From Elizabethkingia miricola (lineage in GTDB: Bacteria > Bacteroidota > Bacteroidia > Flavobacteriales > Weeksellaceae), in the NCBI RefSeq assembly GCF_001675285.1, contig NZ_LSGQ01000006.1, positions 1 to 64,000 of the forward strand: a stretch of 64,000 nt of DNA. Direction: 5' to 3'. The position numbers were made by a program, and so were the translations under genes. Below are positions 1 through 7,081 of the stretch, piece after piece; the stretch's first letter is position 1; each line of letters opens with the position of its first letter. Below the pieces are notes generated by a model. The model was not told the DNA's origin. It saw only the letters and a program-made list of their open reading frames with translations, and ran no database searches.

Positions 1-2
1 CA

Positions 3-422
3 CTATTCATTGTTAGAACCCAAGAAGTTAATACCTAAATCAGCTACTTCAAACCCGACAATTTTGCCTTTTACAGCCTTGTCTACACCAGTACAGGTAA
101 TAGATACGCCCTGCCCTATTGGTAAATTAGCTAAAGATTGAACCAAGATTGTTTGAGCAGCAACAAAAGGCATAGTACCATTGTGAAGCTTAGCTAAATA
201 ATATACCTTACCATCCGAATCGGCAGCTTCTTTCAATCCAAGATAAAAACATCTTTGTTCTTTACCTTTCAAAGCTGCCCAATCTTCGGCTGTCATATAT
301 TTAGCCGTAAGACTAGCACCTTTTTTTGCATTTTTTAATGTGCCTATAACATTTGTATTTGGCATAATAAAAGTTACTTCACCACCTTTAGGGTACAATT
401 CTGATTGTTGTTGATTTTCCAT
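3..422 (-). CDS. Phage hypothetical protein, possible OB-fold DNA-binding
   Basis: A 139-residue protein starting at MENQQQ. I chose this start over an upstream ATG (479) because the longer form would run into the preceding gene, which ends at 430. The C-terminal third (a short VSITCTG strand, then KGKIVGFEVADLG) resembles the last strands of small OB-fold phage proteins, but this is only an impression. It is the third or fourth leftward gene behind the repressor-controlled region, so an early-gene role such as replication or recombination is plausible. I do not recognise a named family. Confidence 0.6.
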   Translation of the reverse strand: MENQQQSELYPKGGEVTFIMPNTNVIGTLKNAKKGASLTAKYMTAEDWAALKGKEQRCFYLGLKEAADSDGKVYYLAKLHNGTMPFVAAQTILVQSLANLPIGQGVSITCTGVDKAVKGKIVGFEVADLGINFLGSNNE

Positions 423-429
423 TTTATAA

Positions 430-651
430 TTATTTATTGGTTGGTTTAATATATTTTCTAATCTGTTTTTCCATATCAATCTCTATCTGTGATATAGAAC
501 CACTTTTCTTTTTTTTAACGGAACGCCTGTTTCCCACTTCAGGCGTTCCGAATAACACTTCAAGACGTGTGTTGTTCTTTTTAATCTCATCAGCGTAGAA
601 AGCATTCTGCTCTATAAGCTTTCTCGCTTCATTTTGCTGAATATTTGTCAT
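430..651 (-). CDS. Small phage protein, unknown function
   Basis: A 73-residue, charged, probably helical protein (polar N-terminus, KKKK cluster near residue 48, basic C-terminus). It has no membrane segment or recognisable domain. It sits 7 bp before the start of the next leftward gene and abuts the membrane-protein gene upstream, so the four leftward genes are probably one transcript. The middle of the gene contains a perfect 11-bp inverted repeat. Confidence 0.55.
   Translation of the reverse strand: MTNIQQNEARKLIEQNAFYADEIKKNNTRLEVLFGTPEVGNRRSVKKKKSGSISQIEIDMEKQIRKYIKPTNK
519..550. repeat. Perfect 11-bp inverted repeat inside a phage gene
   Basis: CGGAACGCCTG at 519-529 is repeated in inverse at 540-550 with a 10-bp spacer. 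It lies within the coding sequence of the 73-residue protein. Neither strand has a U-tract straight after the stem, so it is not a standard terminator. It could be an RNA structure or a protein-binding site. Confidence 0.6.
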
Positions 652-809
652 TTTAAAAAATTTAATACTCTATTTTTAAATATTATTGCCAATACCCCGC
701 TGATAGCGAAAAGAGCAAGCGGAATAGTTGTGTTTGTATCGATATTATCTGCACAAAGCGCAAAACTTGCGATAGCAGTACCAGAATAAATGTTAACTAT
801 TGTTTTCAT
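648..809 (-). CDS. Small phage membrane protein
   Basis: A 53-residue protein starting at MKTIVNIYSGTA, with two predicted hydrophobic stretches (residues about 3-20 and 28-45). An upstream ATG at 842 would overlap the preceding gene, so the inner start is preferred. It shares 4 bp with the start of the 73-residue gene. The function is unknown; small two-helix proteins in this position of prophages can be superinfection-exclusion or holin-like, but nothing here decides that. Confidence 0.5.
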   Translation of the reverse strand: MKTIVNIYSGTAIASFALCADNIDTNTTIPLALFAISGVLAIIFKNRVLNFLK

Positions 810-826
810 ACGAACTGTTTTTTTTA

Positions 827-1120
827 TTAATCTAATGGACAACTACCTAAAGCTTCTAACATTTGATATTTTGTAATTTTTGGAGATATATTTTTCACCT
901 CTTTACTATACTCATTTTTATCAATCGGATACCTTTTATATATCTGATTAAGCAAGAATGTTGTGTGCCCTTTTAAGTACATAGCCCTATCACGCTGATC
1001 TTGATTCTTACCAGTACCGTTGAATAAGAAATTAGAAGCTTCGAATTGAACACCTTGCAAGAATTCTATTCTTTTCATTACTAATTTTCTACTTTGCGGG
1101 AAACCGTAATTTGTTTTCAT
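827..1120 (-). CDS. Phage early protein, unknown function
   Basis: First leftward gene of the early transcript, facing away from the repressor. The start at MKTNYGFPQ (1120) gives 97 residues. A start at 1165 would add a poly-threonine stretch coded by three TTGTCG-type hexamers and would lie almost inside the operator region, so I consider it less likely. The protein is basic with no membrane segment. The context is that of a Cro-like or early regulatory gene, but no HTH is evident. Confidence 0.5.
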   Translation of the reverse strand: MKTNYGFPQSRKLVMKRIEFLQGVQFEASNFLFNGTGKNQDQRDRAMYLKGHTTFLLNQIYKRYPIDKNEYSKEVKNISPKITKYQMLEALGSCPLD

Positions 1121-1156
1121 TACTTTTCGTACTTTTGTCGTTGTCGTTGTCGTTTG

Positions 1157-1216
1157 TTGATACAAATGTATATCAAATATTTGATACTACAATAAAATAA
1201 TATCAAATATACGATA
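1157..1216. promoter_or_regulatory. Repressor operators between divergent phage genes
   Basis: TATCAAATATTTGATA (1171-1186, a perfect palindrome) and TATCAAATATACGATA (1201-1216) lie exactly 30 bp apart in the intergenic region between the leftward early genes and the repressor. A weaker half site, TTGATA, lies at 1157-1162. This is the layout of a lambda-type operator controlling both divergent promoters. The repressor as binding protein is inferred from position. Confidence 0.75.
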
Positions 1217-1238
1217 ATTTATAATTATTCTAAACAAC

Positions 1239-2015
1239 ATGAAAGCAGCAGATTTAAAAAAGGCTCGAAAAGCGCTTAATTTAACGCAAAAACAAGTAGC
1301 AGAACTGATCGGCGTATCATTTCAAACTTACAACGGTTACGAAAACGGAAAAGAAATACCTAATACAAAATATCAAATATTAGATAATGTATTAAGTTTA
1401 TCAAGTGACACACCTAAGATAACACTAGACGTATCTAATGTTAATCAGAATTCTATTTTAACTAATCAAAACTCTTTTTCTAGAATTCCAAAGGTTATCA
1501 CAATTTCGGAGAAAGATGAAGAAAAAGAGAATATAGAACTTGTTCCAGTAAAATTAGCAGCTGGATATGTTGGTGGTGGTTTTGCAGAAGAGAATTTTAT
1601 AAGAGAATTACCAAAGTTCAGATTACCATTCTTAAACAATGGAACTTTCAGGTGCTTTGGTGTCGGTGGTCACTCAATGGACAAAATTCAAGATGAAGAT
1701 TGGTTTATTGGTAGATTCGTGAGCAACTTAAGGGATTTTCATGAAGGTAAAGTACATGCAATAATTTCAAAAAAATCAAACTCTCTTTTATTAAAACGAG
1801 TATTTAGGCATCCAGAAAGAAATGACATGCTCATCTTGAGATCAGACGGAAATGACATTGTAAATACATATCCTGACATTCATATACACATGGACTTGAT
1901 TGATGAAATCTGGAGTTATGCAGCTCTTATATCTTTCAAAGAGCCGGCTTATGATATAAATAGATTTAGAGAAATTCTACTGTCAAAACCAAAAGCTACA
2001 GTACTTGATAAATAG
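1239..2015 (+). CDS. XRE/S24 phage repressor (CI-LexA type)
   Basis: A 258-residue repressor. Residues about 1-58 form an XRE-type helix-turn-helix (LTQKQVAELIGVSFQTYNGYENG). The C-terminal half is an S24/LexA self-cleaving peptidase: the nucleophile serine is in GHSMD and the general-base lysine in LLLKRV. The AAGYVGG segment after residue 105 fits the Ala-Gly cleavage site seen in this family. By analogy with lambda CI, it would hold the leftward early genes silent and be inactivated after DNA damage through RecA. A third copy of the operator decamer falls inside its own coding region. Confidence 0.92.
   Translation: MKAADLKKARKALNLTQKQVAELIGVSFQTYNGYENGKEIPNTKYQILDNVLSLSSDTPKITLDVSNVNQNSILTNQNSFSRIPKVITISEKDEEKENIELVPVKLAAGYVGGGFAEENFIRELPKFRLPFLNNGTFRCFGVGGHSMDKIQDEDWFIGRFVSNLRDFHEGKVHAIISKKSNSLLLKRVFRHPERNDMLILRSDGNDIVNTYPDIHIHMDLIDEIWSYAALISFKEPAYDINRFREILLSKPKATVLDK
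1371..1386. promoter_or_regulatory. Third operator copy inside the repressor gene
   Basis: TATCAAATATTAGATA repeats the first 10 bases of the two intergenic operators exactly and keeps a GATA-type right half. It lies about 130 bp into the repressor coding sequence. A roadblock or looping site for autoregulation is possible, but chance in AT-rich DNA cannot be excluded. Confidence 0.5.
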
Positions 2016-2159
2016 CCCTATTAATAGGCGATTTCTAAAATAAAAAACTCAATATAACGCTCAATATAAGGGCAAAATATGATAGGAACATTAATAAATA
2101 AAAATATAATTTATACTGAAAATCAACTAATTACACGTTTTGAAACAAACACACGAGGA

Positions 2160-2201
2160 CTCATAATCAGCAAGTCCTTGGTTCGAGCCCAAGTGGGGCC
2201 A
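2160..2201 (+). other. Attachment-site scar: 3' half of a CAT-anticodon tRNA
   Basis: The stretch reads as the 3' half of a tRNA: anticodon loop CTCATAA with anticodon CAT (2162-2164), 3' anticodon stem TCAGC, variable loop, a perfect 5-bp T-stem around TTCGAGC (2177-2193), acceptor strand TGGGGCC and discriminator A (2201). The 5' half is absent: upstream bases cannot pair with TCAGC and no D-arm is found. This is what an integrase leaves at the distal side of an element inserted in a tRNA gene. The intact tRNA (Met or Ile2) should sit at the other end. Confidence 0.8.
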
Positions 2202-2207
2202 CCCAAA

Positions 2208-2240
2208 ACTCCCTGAAATAAAGATTTCAGGGAGTTTTTA
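2208..2240 (+). terminator. Rho-independent terminator
   Basis: A 12-bp perfect stem (ACTCCCTGAAAT / ATTTCAGGGAGT) with a short loop, followed by TTTTATTTT. It lies just after the tRNA fragment, where the terminator of the intact tRNA gene would be. Confidence 0.85.
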
Positions 2241-2286
2241 TTTTATAGAACACATTTTTACCTTTAAATAGGCACATTTTAATCTT

Positions 2287-2499
2287 TTAGAACTCTAATT
2301 TTTCTATCCGTTCTGAAATTTCCTTTTCTGAAGATTTATAAAATTCAAAAAAATCTTTATGTATAAACTTTATTTCAAAAGGTTTTACATTTATAAGTTC
2401 TACCAAAAAACAAGGTGTTTTATCCTGTAATATGTAAATAGTACCTATTTCGTCTTTCAATATTTCTATAAATACAATATTACAAAAAAAGGTCCCGAT
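2287..2499 (-). pseudogene. Remnant of a small hypothetical gene
   Basis: A leftward open frame of about 70 codons ends in a stop at 2287-2289 and contains a plausible soluble-protein sequence (DEIGTIYILQDKTPCFLVELINV, then a basic/acidic helix to the end). It has no ATG, and its upstream end runs into a stop near 2515. The composition is protein-like, so it may be the C-terminal piece of a gene lost beside the integration site. It could also be non-coding. Confidence 0.35.
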
Positions 2500-2622
2500 T
2501 TCTCAGTACCAACCAAATCACATTCTCATACAATAACTTTTGGAAGTTTGTAACTATCCAAATGTAAATAGAAATATTTTTGAGGCTTTACGGAATACCG
2601 TAAGGAAGAGAAAAATCCAAGA

Positions 2623-3465
2623 TCAAAGACTCTCTTTAAGTAGGTCTAATTCAATAATATTATTGTTTGATTTAAAATCTTTCTTTCTTTTCTCATCAGC
2701 ATTTTTTAAAAATGTATTTCGGTCTATTTCTTTGCCGTCAATTCCTATATAAGTTCTTGTTTCCGATCCTCTTGTGCTATTATCGTCAATTTCATACGCT
2801 GACGACTTTCTATTTTGTATGAATAGTTTGCGATATTGTCCTTCATTGACAAGTTTGTATTTGCTTTTATTTATGTTTAATACTGATGGTTTATTTATTT
2901 TTTTTATACCTATAAGTTGAAAAGAATGACTTCCTGTTTCATCATCAACTTTTAAAATTAGACCAGGCAAGCCATTAAATTTATATGGTCCATCCTGAAT
3001 AGGAACTTCAGTCGTATACCATGCAATCCAGTTCCTACCATACATAAAAGTTTTAGCCTTTTTTACATTATAATTATTAAAAACTTCAGAATCCGGTAAT
3101 AAAGTCCAATTGATTTTTCTATTATCAGCAACATTAAATGAACCTCCTTTAACAGAAGTTAAAACATTTTGTGAATTTAATCCTCTGTTTTTTATTATTA
3201 TATCGGAAATCTTAGTTGCATTTTTTATAAAAAAACTAGGATCAGGTCTTGTTAACATTTTTGCCAAAGCAGAGTCTCGTTGATACGTTTTATAACTTAG
3301 ATATGTAGAGGAGTTTTTATCAATATCTAAAATCATAACTTCTGATTCTTTATTATCTTTTGATAAACTATCCCTAATGAACGTATATTCGTAGAACACT
3401 CTATAATTTTGAGTGAAAAATAATAGAGGACTAAAGAATAATATTACTTGTAATATAAATTTCAT
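2623..3465 (-). CDS. GLPGLI family secreted protein
   Basis: A 280-residue protein with an N-terminal signal peptide (residues 1-18, ending at FFTQ). The family-defining motif NGLPGLIL lies at about residue 167, followed by a predicted beta-rich segment. GLPGLI proteins are exported Bacteroidota proteins of unknown function, frequently encoded next to short double-glycine-type leader peptides, as here. It lies 62 bp downstream of the leader-peptide gene, with a terminator hairpin in the gap, so it may be partly uncoupled from it. Confidence 0.85.
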   Translation of the reverse strand: MKFILQVILFFSPLLFFTQNYRVFYEYTFIRDSLSKDNKESEVMILDIDKNSSTYLSYKTYQRDSALAKMLTRPDPSFFIKNATKISDIIIKNRGLNSQNVLTSVKGGSFNVADNRKINWTLLPDSEVFNNYNVKKAKTFMYGRNWIAWYTTEVPIQDGPYKFNGLPGLILKVDDETGSHSFQLIGIKKINKPSVLNINKSKYKLVNEGQYRKLFIQNRKSSAYEIDDNSTRGSETRTYIGIDGKEIDRNTFLKNADEKRKKDFKSNNNIIELDLLKESL

Positions 3466-3485
3466 AATAACTAATTTAAAAAAAA

Positions 3486-3505
3486 TGGGGAATCAAAATT
3501 CCCCA
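3486..3505 (-). terminator. Terminator between leader peptide and GLPGLI gene
   Basis: TGGGGAAT and ATTCCCCA pair across a 4-base loop. On the minus strand the stem is followed by eight Ts. It would end, or attenuate, transcription of the leader-peptide gene before the GLPGLI gene. Confidence 0.75.
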
Positions 3506-3527
3506 CTCTGTTTTTTTTGAAAAATGT

Positions 3528-3785
3528 TTAACAAGATGTTCCATCATTTACAATAACATTATGTGCATGAAGTACTACACTTCCCGATTCTGATCCATAG
3601 CAATTGGAATCATAAGGTCTGTCAACATTATAAGAATCTTGTCTAAGTAATGTACCACATTGGTTCCTGTAAGTGTATGTGTCCGCATTTGAACAACCAC
3701 CACCTGGCAGTTTGCCACCACTAACATTTTTCAATTTCTCTCTTGTTAAAGGGTTTTTACCTTTTAAAAAATTTAAATTTTTCAT
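3528..3785 (-). CDS. Bacteriocin-like precursor peptide with double-glycine leader
   Basis: An 85-residue peptide. The first 24 residues (MKNLNFLKGKNPLTREKLKN, then VSGG) match the leader of Bacteroidota 'bacteriocin-like' precursors, in which GG marks the cleavage site of C39-type peptidase transporters. The remaining core is polar and rich in Gly, Ser, Asn and Tyr, with cysteines at about 31, 43, 62 and 85. No maturation enzyme or transporter is encoded nearby. An antibacterial role is not shown; the pairing with a GLPGLI gene suggests a secreted product. Confidence 0.75.
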   Translation of the reverse strand: MKNLNFLKGKNPLTREKLKNVSGGKLPGGGCSNADTYTYRNQCGTLLRQDSYNVDRPYDSNCYGSESGSVVLHAHNVIVNDGTSC

Positions 3786-3975
3786 TTTAATAAATTTTAA
3801 TGATTAGTATCTCAAATCTAAATACTTTATATGAATAAATTATTTAACATAATAAATTTTTAGTTATAAAATTTTGTTAAAAAAAATATTTAATAATTTT
3901 TTTTAATTCAATTTGACATAAAGATATTTTTTTTACATTGCGTGAAACCGTAATACTGTTTAAAAAGTTTATTGT

Positions 3976-4004
3976 AAAAAAAAATCCCGGCAACTCGTGC
4001 CGGG
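3976..4004 (-). terminator. Terminator of the DUF5694 gene
   Basis: CCCGGCA (3986-3992) pairs with TGCCGGG (3998-4004). On the minus strand it is followed by a run of nine Ts. Confidence 0.9.
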
Positions 4005-4037
4005 AAACATATCACATTTCTAATTTTAGCAAAAACT

Positions 4038-4820
4038 CTACTTCAAATAATCTGCAGCATTTATAAGTTCATATTTTGGGCTGCGCTTTATGAATTCATT
4101 AAGGAAAGCTGTATGAGTAGCGCCCATAATGATAAAAATTCTATCATCTTTAGTAACCGGAATCTGATTTAAATTTGAAAAAATCCTCAGGTTTCTTCTG
4201 TAAAATTTACTCGCTTCATCAGCTCCCTCAAAGTTTCCTTTAGTACTGATATAGGTTAGAATATCTGCATTGATATTAATGAACTTCTCCAGAGCTTCTT
4301 TAGAATTAAAAGTCTTCAGTTTATCCAGTGTAGATAACTTTCCAATTTCAGCAAATTCTTTATAAACACTATTGGTGTAATTCTTTGAAGTAAGGCTGTC
4401 TACCTGGTTTTCCAATTCATTTCCAATATTATAATTATATGGCGCTGTAGCCTGTTCATCGATTCCATAAATCCTTTTCACTCCTGACATTTTGCTAACT
4501 TCATAAGCAATCAGAGCAACTTCTCCACCTATTTTAGTTTTGTAATCTTTATTCTTTAAAAAGTTAGAATAGTCATTATTCAATTCTTCATTTCTTTCAG
4601 GAACTATTTCCACACAAATTATTGTAGGCTTGAACTGCGCTAGTGTTTTAGCTATTTCATAAGTTTCGGATTTACTCTTTTCATCATTTTGATCAAATTT
4701 CACTTTATGTTTATCTGGTGTATACACCATGTGAAAGGTCGCAAAATTTAAAACCTTCACTTTTTGTGCAGACAAGTTTGCACAAATAAAAATCCCAAGG
4801 ATTAAAATAGTCTTTTTCAT
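4038..4820 (-). CDS. DUF5694 secreted protein (TraB/EreA-like fold)
   Basis: A 260-residue protein starting at MKKTILILG, which begins a clear signal peptide ending at LSAQ; a start 30 bp upstream only adds a non-signal extension. The mature part opens with KVLNFATFHM and has an IICVE strand, GIDEQATAPY and a late GATHTAFLNEF motif. Such conserved Glu/His motifs typify the TraB/erythromycin-esterase-like superfamily to which DUF5694 belongs. It is exported to the periplasm or outer surface; the substrate is unknown. The small gene upstream ends only 15 bp away, so the two are probably cotranscribed. Confidence 0.8.
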   Translation of the reverse strand: MKKTILILGIFICANLSAQKVKVLNFATFHMVYTPDKHKVKFDQNDEKSKSETYEIAKTLAQFKPTIICVEIVPERNEELNNDYSNFLKNKDYKTKIGGEVALIAYEVSKMSGVKRIYGIDEQATAPYNYNIGNELENQVDSLTSKNYTNSVYKEFAEIGKLSTLDKLKTFNSKEALEKFININADILTYISTKGNFEGADEASKFYRRNLRIFSNLNQIPVTKDDRIFIIMGATHTAFLNEFIKRSPKYELINAADYLK

Positions 4821-4834
4821 TTTTATTCCAGCTT

Positions 4835-5044
4835 TTAGCATTCTATCCAACGAACAATATACTGACGGATAATTTTTTCAAAGAATTCAAGACTGTTTTC
4901 AAATCCTACAGCCTCATATTTATTAATGGTAAAACAGGTTTGCCCAACATTTTTATAACTTCCCATATTTACAGTTTTGATTCCGGCAATAGCAGAAACC
5001 ACAGCTGCAATTATAAACAGATTTAGTAAAATTCGTTTCTTCAT
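4835..5044 (-). CDS. Small exported or membrane protein
   Basis: A 69-residue protein. Residues 1-22 form a hydrophobic signal or anchor (LLNLFIIAAVVSAIAGI) after a basic MKKR start. The rest is soluble and carries two cysteines. I recognise no family. It starts the leftward transcript that continues into the DUF5694 gene, and lies back to back with the LuxR regulator at 5145. Confidence 0.5.
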   Translation of the reverse strand: MKKRILLNLFIIAAVVSAIAGIKTVNMGSYKNVGQTCFTINKYEAVGFENSLEFFEKIIRQYIVRWIEC

Positions 5045-5144
5045 GTTTATTACTTATTATTTTGCCCAAAAATATTGCGGTTTGTTTTGATAAATGCTAC
5101 ACTTTTGTGTAGTTTTATACAAATTCGAAAATCAGACATCAGAA

Positions 5145-5900
5145 ATGGATTTTAACCCTTTATTTTCTACTAAAAACAGAATAGATAACCTCTCTTACAA
5201 AGATCTATTACAAACCTCTGATTACATAGAAATTGTAAAAGCTTTTTCACGGATTACCTACCAGAGTATTTACATTATAGATTATCAATCCAAAGCTTTC
5301 GAGTTTGTTTCGGACAACCCTTTATTTCTTGCTGGTTTAACACCAGAACAGGTATTATCTATGGGCTATGACTTTTATCAAAAGTTTGTACCTGCTGAAG
5401 ATTTGCAAATGCTGATTGACATTAACAATTCGGGGTTTGAATTCTATGAAAAAATACCACTGGAAGAAAGGAAACAATATGTTATATCCTATGATTTTCA
5501 TATACAGAATACAAGCGGAAAATTTATTTTAATCAACCATAAGCTGACACCAGTCTTTCTGACAGAAGAAGGAAAGATTTGGAAATCCATGTGTGTTGTC
5601 TCCCTTTCTACAAATACTTCGTCGGGAAATGTAACTATAGGAAAACTAAATTCCGACTTGTTATGGGAAATGGATCTTATGACCAATAAATGGTCTGAGC
5701 GTAAAAAGACAAATCTTACAGAACGGGAAACTGAAATATTACGTTTTTATAATCAAGGTCTCAGCATTAATGAAATAGCTGAAAAAATCTTTATTTCGGT
5801 AGATACAGTCAAATTCCACCGTCGAAAATTATTCGACAAATTGGAAGTGAATAATATCAACGAAGCCCTGGCTTATGTAATACATCATAAGTTATTGTAA
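5145..5900 (+). CDS. LuxR-type regulator with PAS-like sensor domain
   Basis: The start at MDFNPLFS gives 251 residues; an upstream start at 5094 is possible but adds an unusual extension. The N-terminal 150 residues look like a PAS-type sensor (IYIIDYQSKAFEFVSDNP and a later SYDFHIQNTSGKFILINHKLTPV repeat the PAS beta pattern). The last 60 residues are a GerE/LuxR helix-turn-helix (LTERETEILRFYNQGLSINE, then KIFISVDTVKFHRRKLFDKL). Many Bacteroidota have such stand-alone PAS-LuxR regulators. The divergent DUF5694 unit is a candidate target by position only. Confidence 0.85.
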   Translation: MDFNPLFSTKNRIDNLSYKDLLQTSDYIEIVKAFSRITYQSIYIIDYQSKAFEFVSDNPLFLAGLTPEQVLSMGYDFYQKFVPAEDLQMLIDINNSGFEFYEKIPLEERKQYVISYDFHIQNTSGKFILINHKLTPVFLTEEGKIWKSMCVVSLSTNTSSGNVTIGKLNSDLLWEMDLMTNKWSERKKTNLTERETEILRFYNQGLSINEIAEKIFISVDTVKFHRRKLFDKLEVNNINEALAYVIHHKLL

Positions 5901-5935
5901 TTATTAAAAATATTTGTGAAACAGACATAAAAAAA

Positions 5936-5955
5936 GCCCCGAAATTAATCGGGGC
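5936..5955 (-). terminator. Terminator, minus strand
   Basis: GCCCCGA and TCGGGGC pair around a 6-base loop. The minus strand continues with seven Ts, so it ends leftward transcription, most likely from the 231-residue gene at 6181-6876. Confidence 0.8.
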
Positions 5956-5962
5956 CAACACC

Positions 5963-6042
5963 AAATCACAAAATATTTTATATGAAAAAATACTTTACTT
6001 ACTATACACAAAAGCCTTGCCAAATAAAATATTTTATGATTT
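5963..6042. repeat. 19-bp inverted repeat pair in a gene-free gap
   Basis: An AT-rich 19-base arm at 5963-5981 is matched in inverse at 6024-6042 with a single mismatch, enclosing a 42-bp loop. On the plus strand the second arm is followed by a T-run. The 5901-6180 gap otherwise contains only the adjacent terminator and no convincing gene. A short frame starting ATG at 5982 exists but has no supporting signal. Confidence 0.6.
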
Positions 6043-6180
6043 TTTTTAGACATATTAACAAATGTCATGTTTTTTTTCACTTTTAAATCCATTCATTAGA
6101 AATAAAGGATAAAATGGCAGATTAATTTCCATAAAATCTGACTGTTTTTTCAACCGACATTAAAGTTTAATTATCAAGCT

Positions 6181-6876
6181 TTAATACGGATTGTTAAAAT
6201 TGACAATCCTTACCTGATCTTCTCTGGTTTCCCATTCTTTTTTGAAGAAATTTGTAAAAAGTTTATTCACCTCATCATTGCCTGCCAGTATTATCTTAAA
6301 ATCTTTGCTTGTTTTTATGAAATCACTTCTGAAAAGATCCAATACTCTTTCCGGGCTATAGGGATATACAATATGATAGTTGAGTGGATAACTTCCATCC
6401 ACATCCGGAAAAAATTCTCCCGTATGCCTGCTGTAAACAAAACTGTTGACCATACTGGAAAAAGGAAGATTCCTGTTGAACTGGTAGAAAAAAGATTGCG
6501 CATCGGCATTGCCAATAAGGTAATAACACTCTGCATTTGATTCCTGTAGTACCATTTCCTCGGGATTCATCCATTTAATAATCTTTCCGTTTTGCAGATC
6601 TCCCAACCAGTTATACAATTCTTTATCCGGACTGGGATGAATTGTGATATCTGCTATATTACGCATCGCATCATAACTCCACAGCATAAACCTTCTTAAT
6701 ACAGGAATACCTTGGTTATTATAACCAATCATTACAGGAATTATATATCCGGGATTCTTATCTATATCCAGTTCCATTGGGAAAATTGTTCTTATTTTAA
6801 GATGCCACGAGGTTGTTGTCATCTTTTTATGATATACAATTTCGCCCCGGTTTATATTTCTTAATTCTGATTTCAT
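6181..6876 (-). CDS. Hypothetical protein, 231 residues
   Basis: A soluble, aromatic-rich protein without signal peptide or membrane segment. Tryptophans cluster near residues 65-105 and several YPYSPERVLDLF-like loops follow. I do not recognise the family. It is a single gene with 205 bp upstream, facing the same way as the efflux operon but separated from it. Confidence 0.7.
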   Translation of the reverse strand: MKSELRNINRGEIVYHKKMTTTSWHLKIRTIFPMELDIDKNPGYIIPVMIGYNNQGIPVLRRFMLWSYDAMRNIADITIHPSPDKELYNWLGDLQNGKIIKWMNPEEMVLQESNAECYYLIGNADAQSFFYQFNRNLPFSSMVNSFVYSRHTGEFFPDVDGSYPLNYHIVYPYSPERVLDLFRSDFIKTSKDFKIILAGNDEVNKLFTNFFKKEWETREDQVRIVNFNNPY

Positions 6877-7081
6877 TTTACATATTTTTAGAATTATATT
6901 TTGTTTCCATCATCTGCCTCTTTCGTTTTCTATTAATAAACCACAACAGAAAACAAAAATGTTTTAACTCACTTTAGCTCAACAATCGTTACACAAAAAG
7001 GAAAATAAGGACATACTATTTTTATTAAACTATAGCGACTGTTGTGGTTATAATTAAGTATGATGTATTTCTATTATAATA

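Larger units (their letters stand above)
1..2201. mobile_element. Edge of a prophage or integrative element (element A)
   Basis: Small leftward genes, a divergent S24-type repressor and a truncated tRNA 3' half at the right border together look like one end of a temperate phage or related integrative element whose bulk lies left of the window. The right border is placed at the tRNA fragment (2160-2201). No integrase or structural gene is visible here, so the element type is inferred. It is separate from the tail-gene prophage at the other end of the window. Confidence 0.7.

Noticed and set aside
1136-1165. Tandem TTGTCG hexamers giving a poly-threonine start of the early phage gene
   Set aside because: They lie between the likelier ATG (1120) and the operator region; probably untranslated leader, and three copies are too few for a phase-variation call.
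2540-2752. Rightward open frame over the end of the GLPGLI gene
   Set aside because: Antisense to the well-supported GLPGLI coding region, with biased composition and no family resemblance.
5904-6092. Leftward 62-codon frame in the gap after the LuxR gene
   Set aside because: It spans the terminator and the 19-bp inverted repeat and looks like chance translation of AT-rich DNA.
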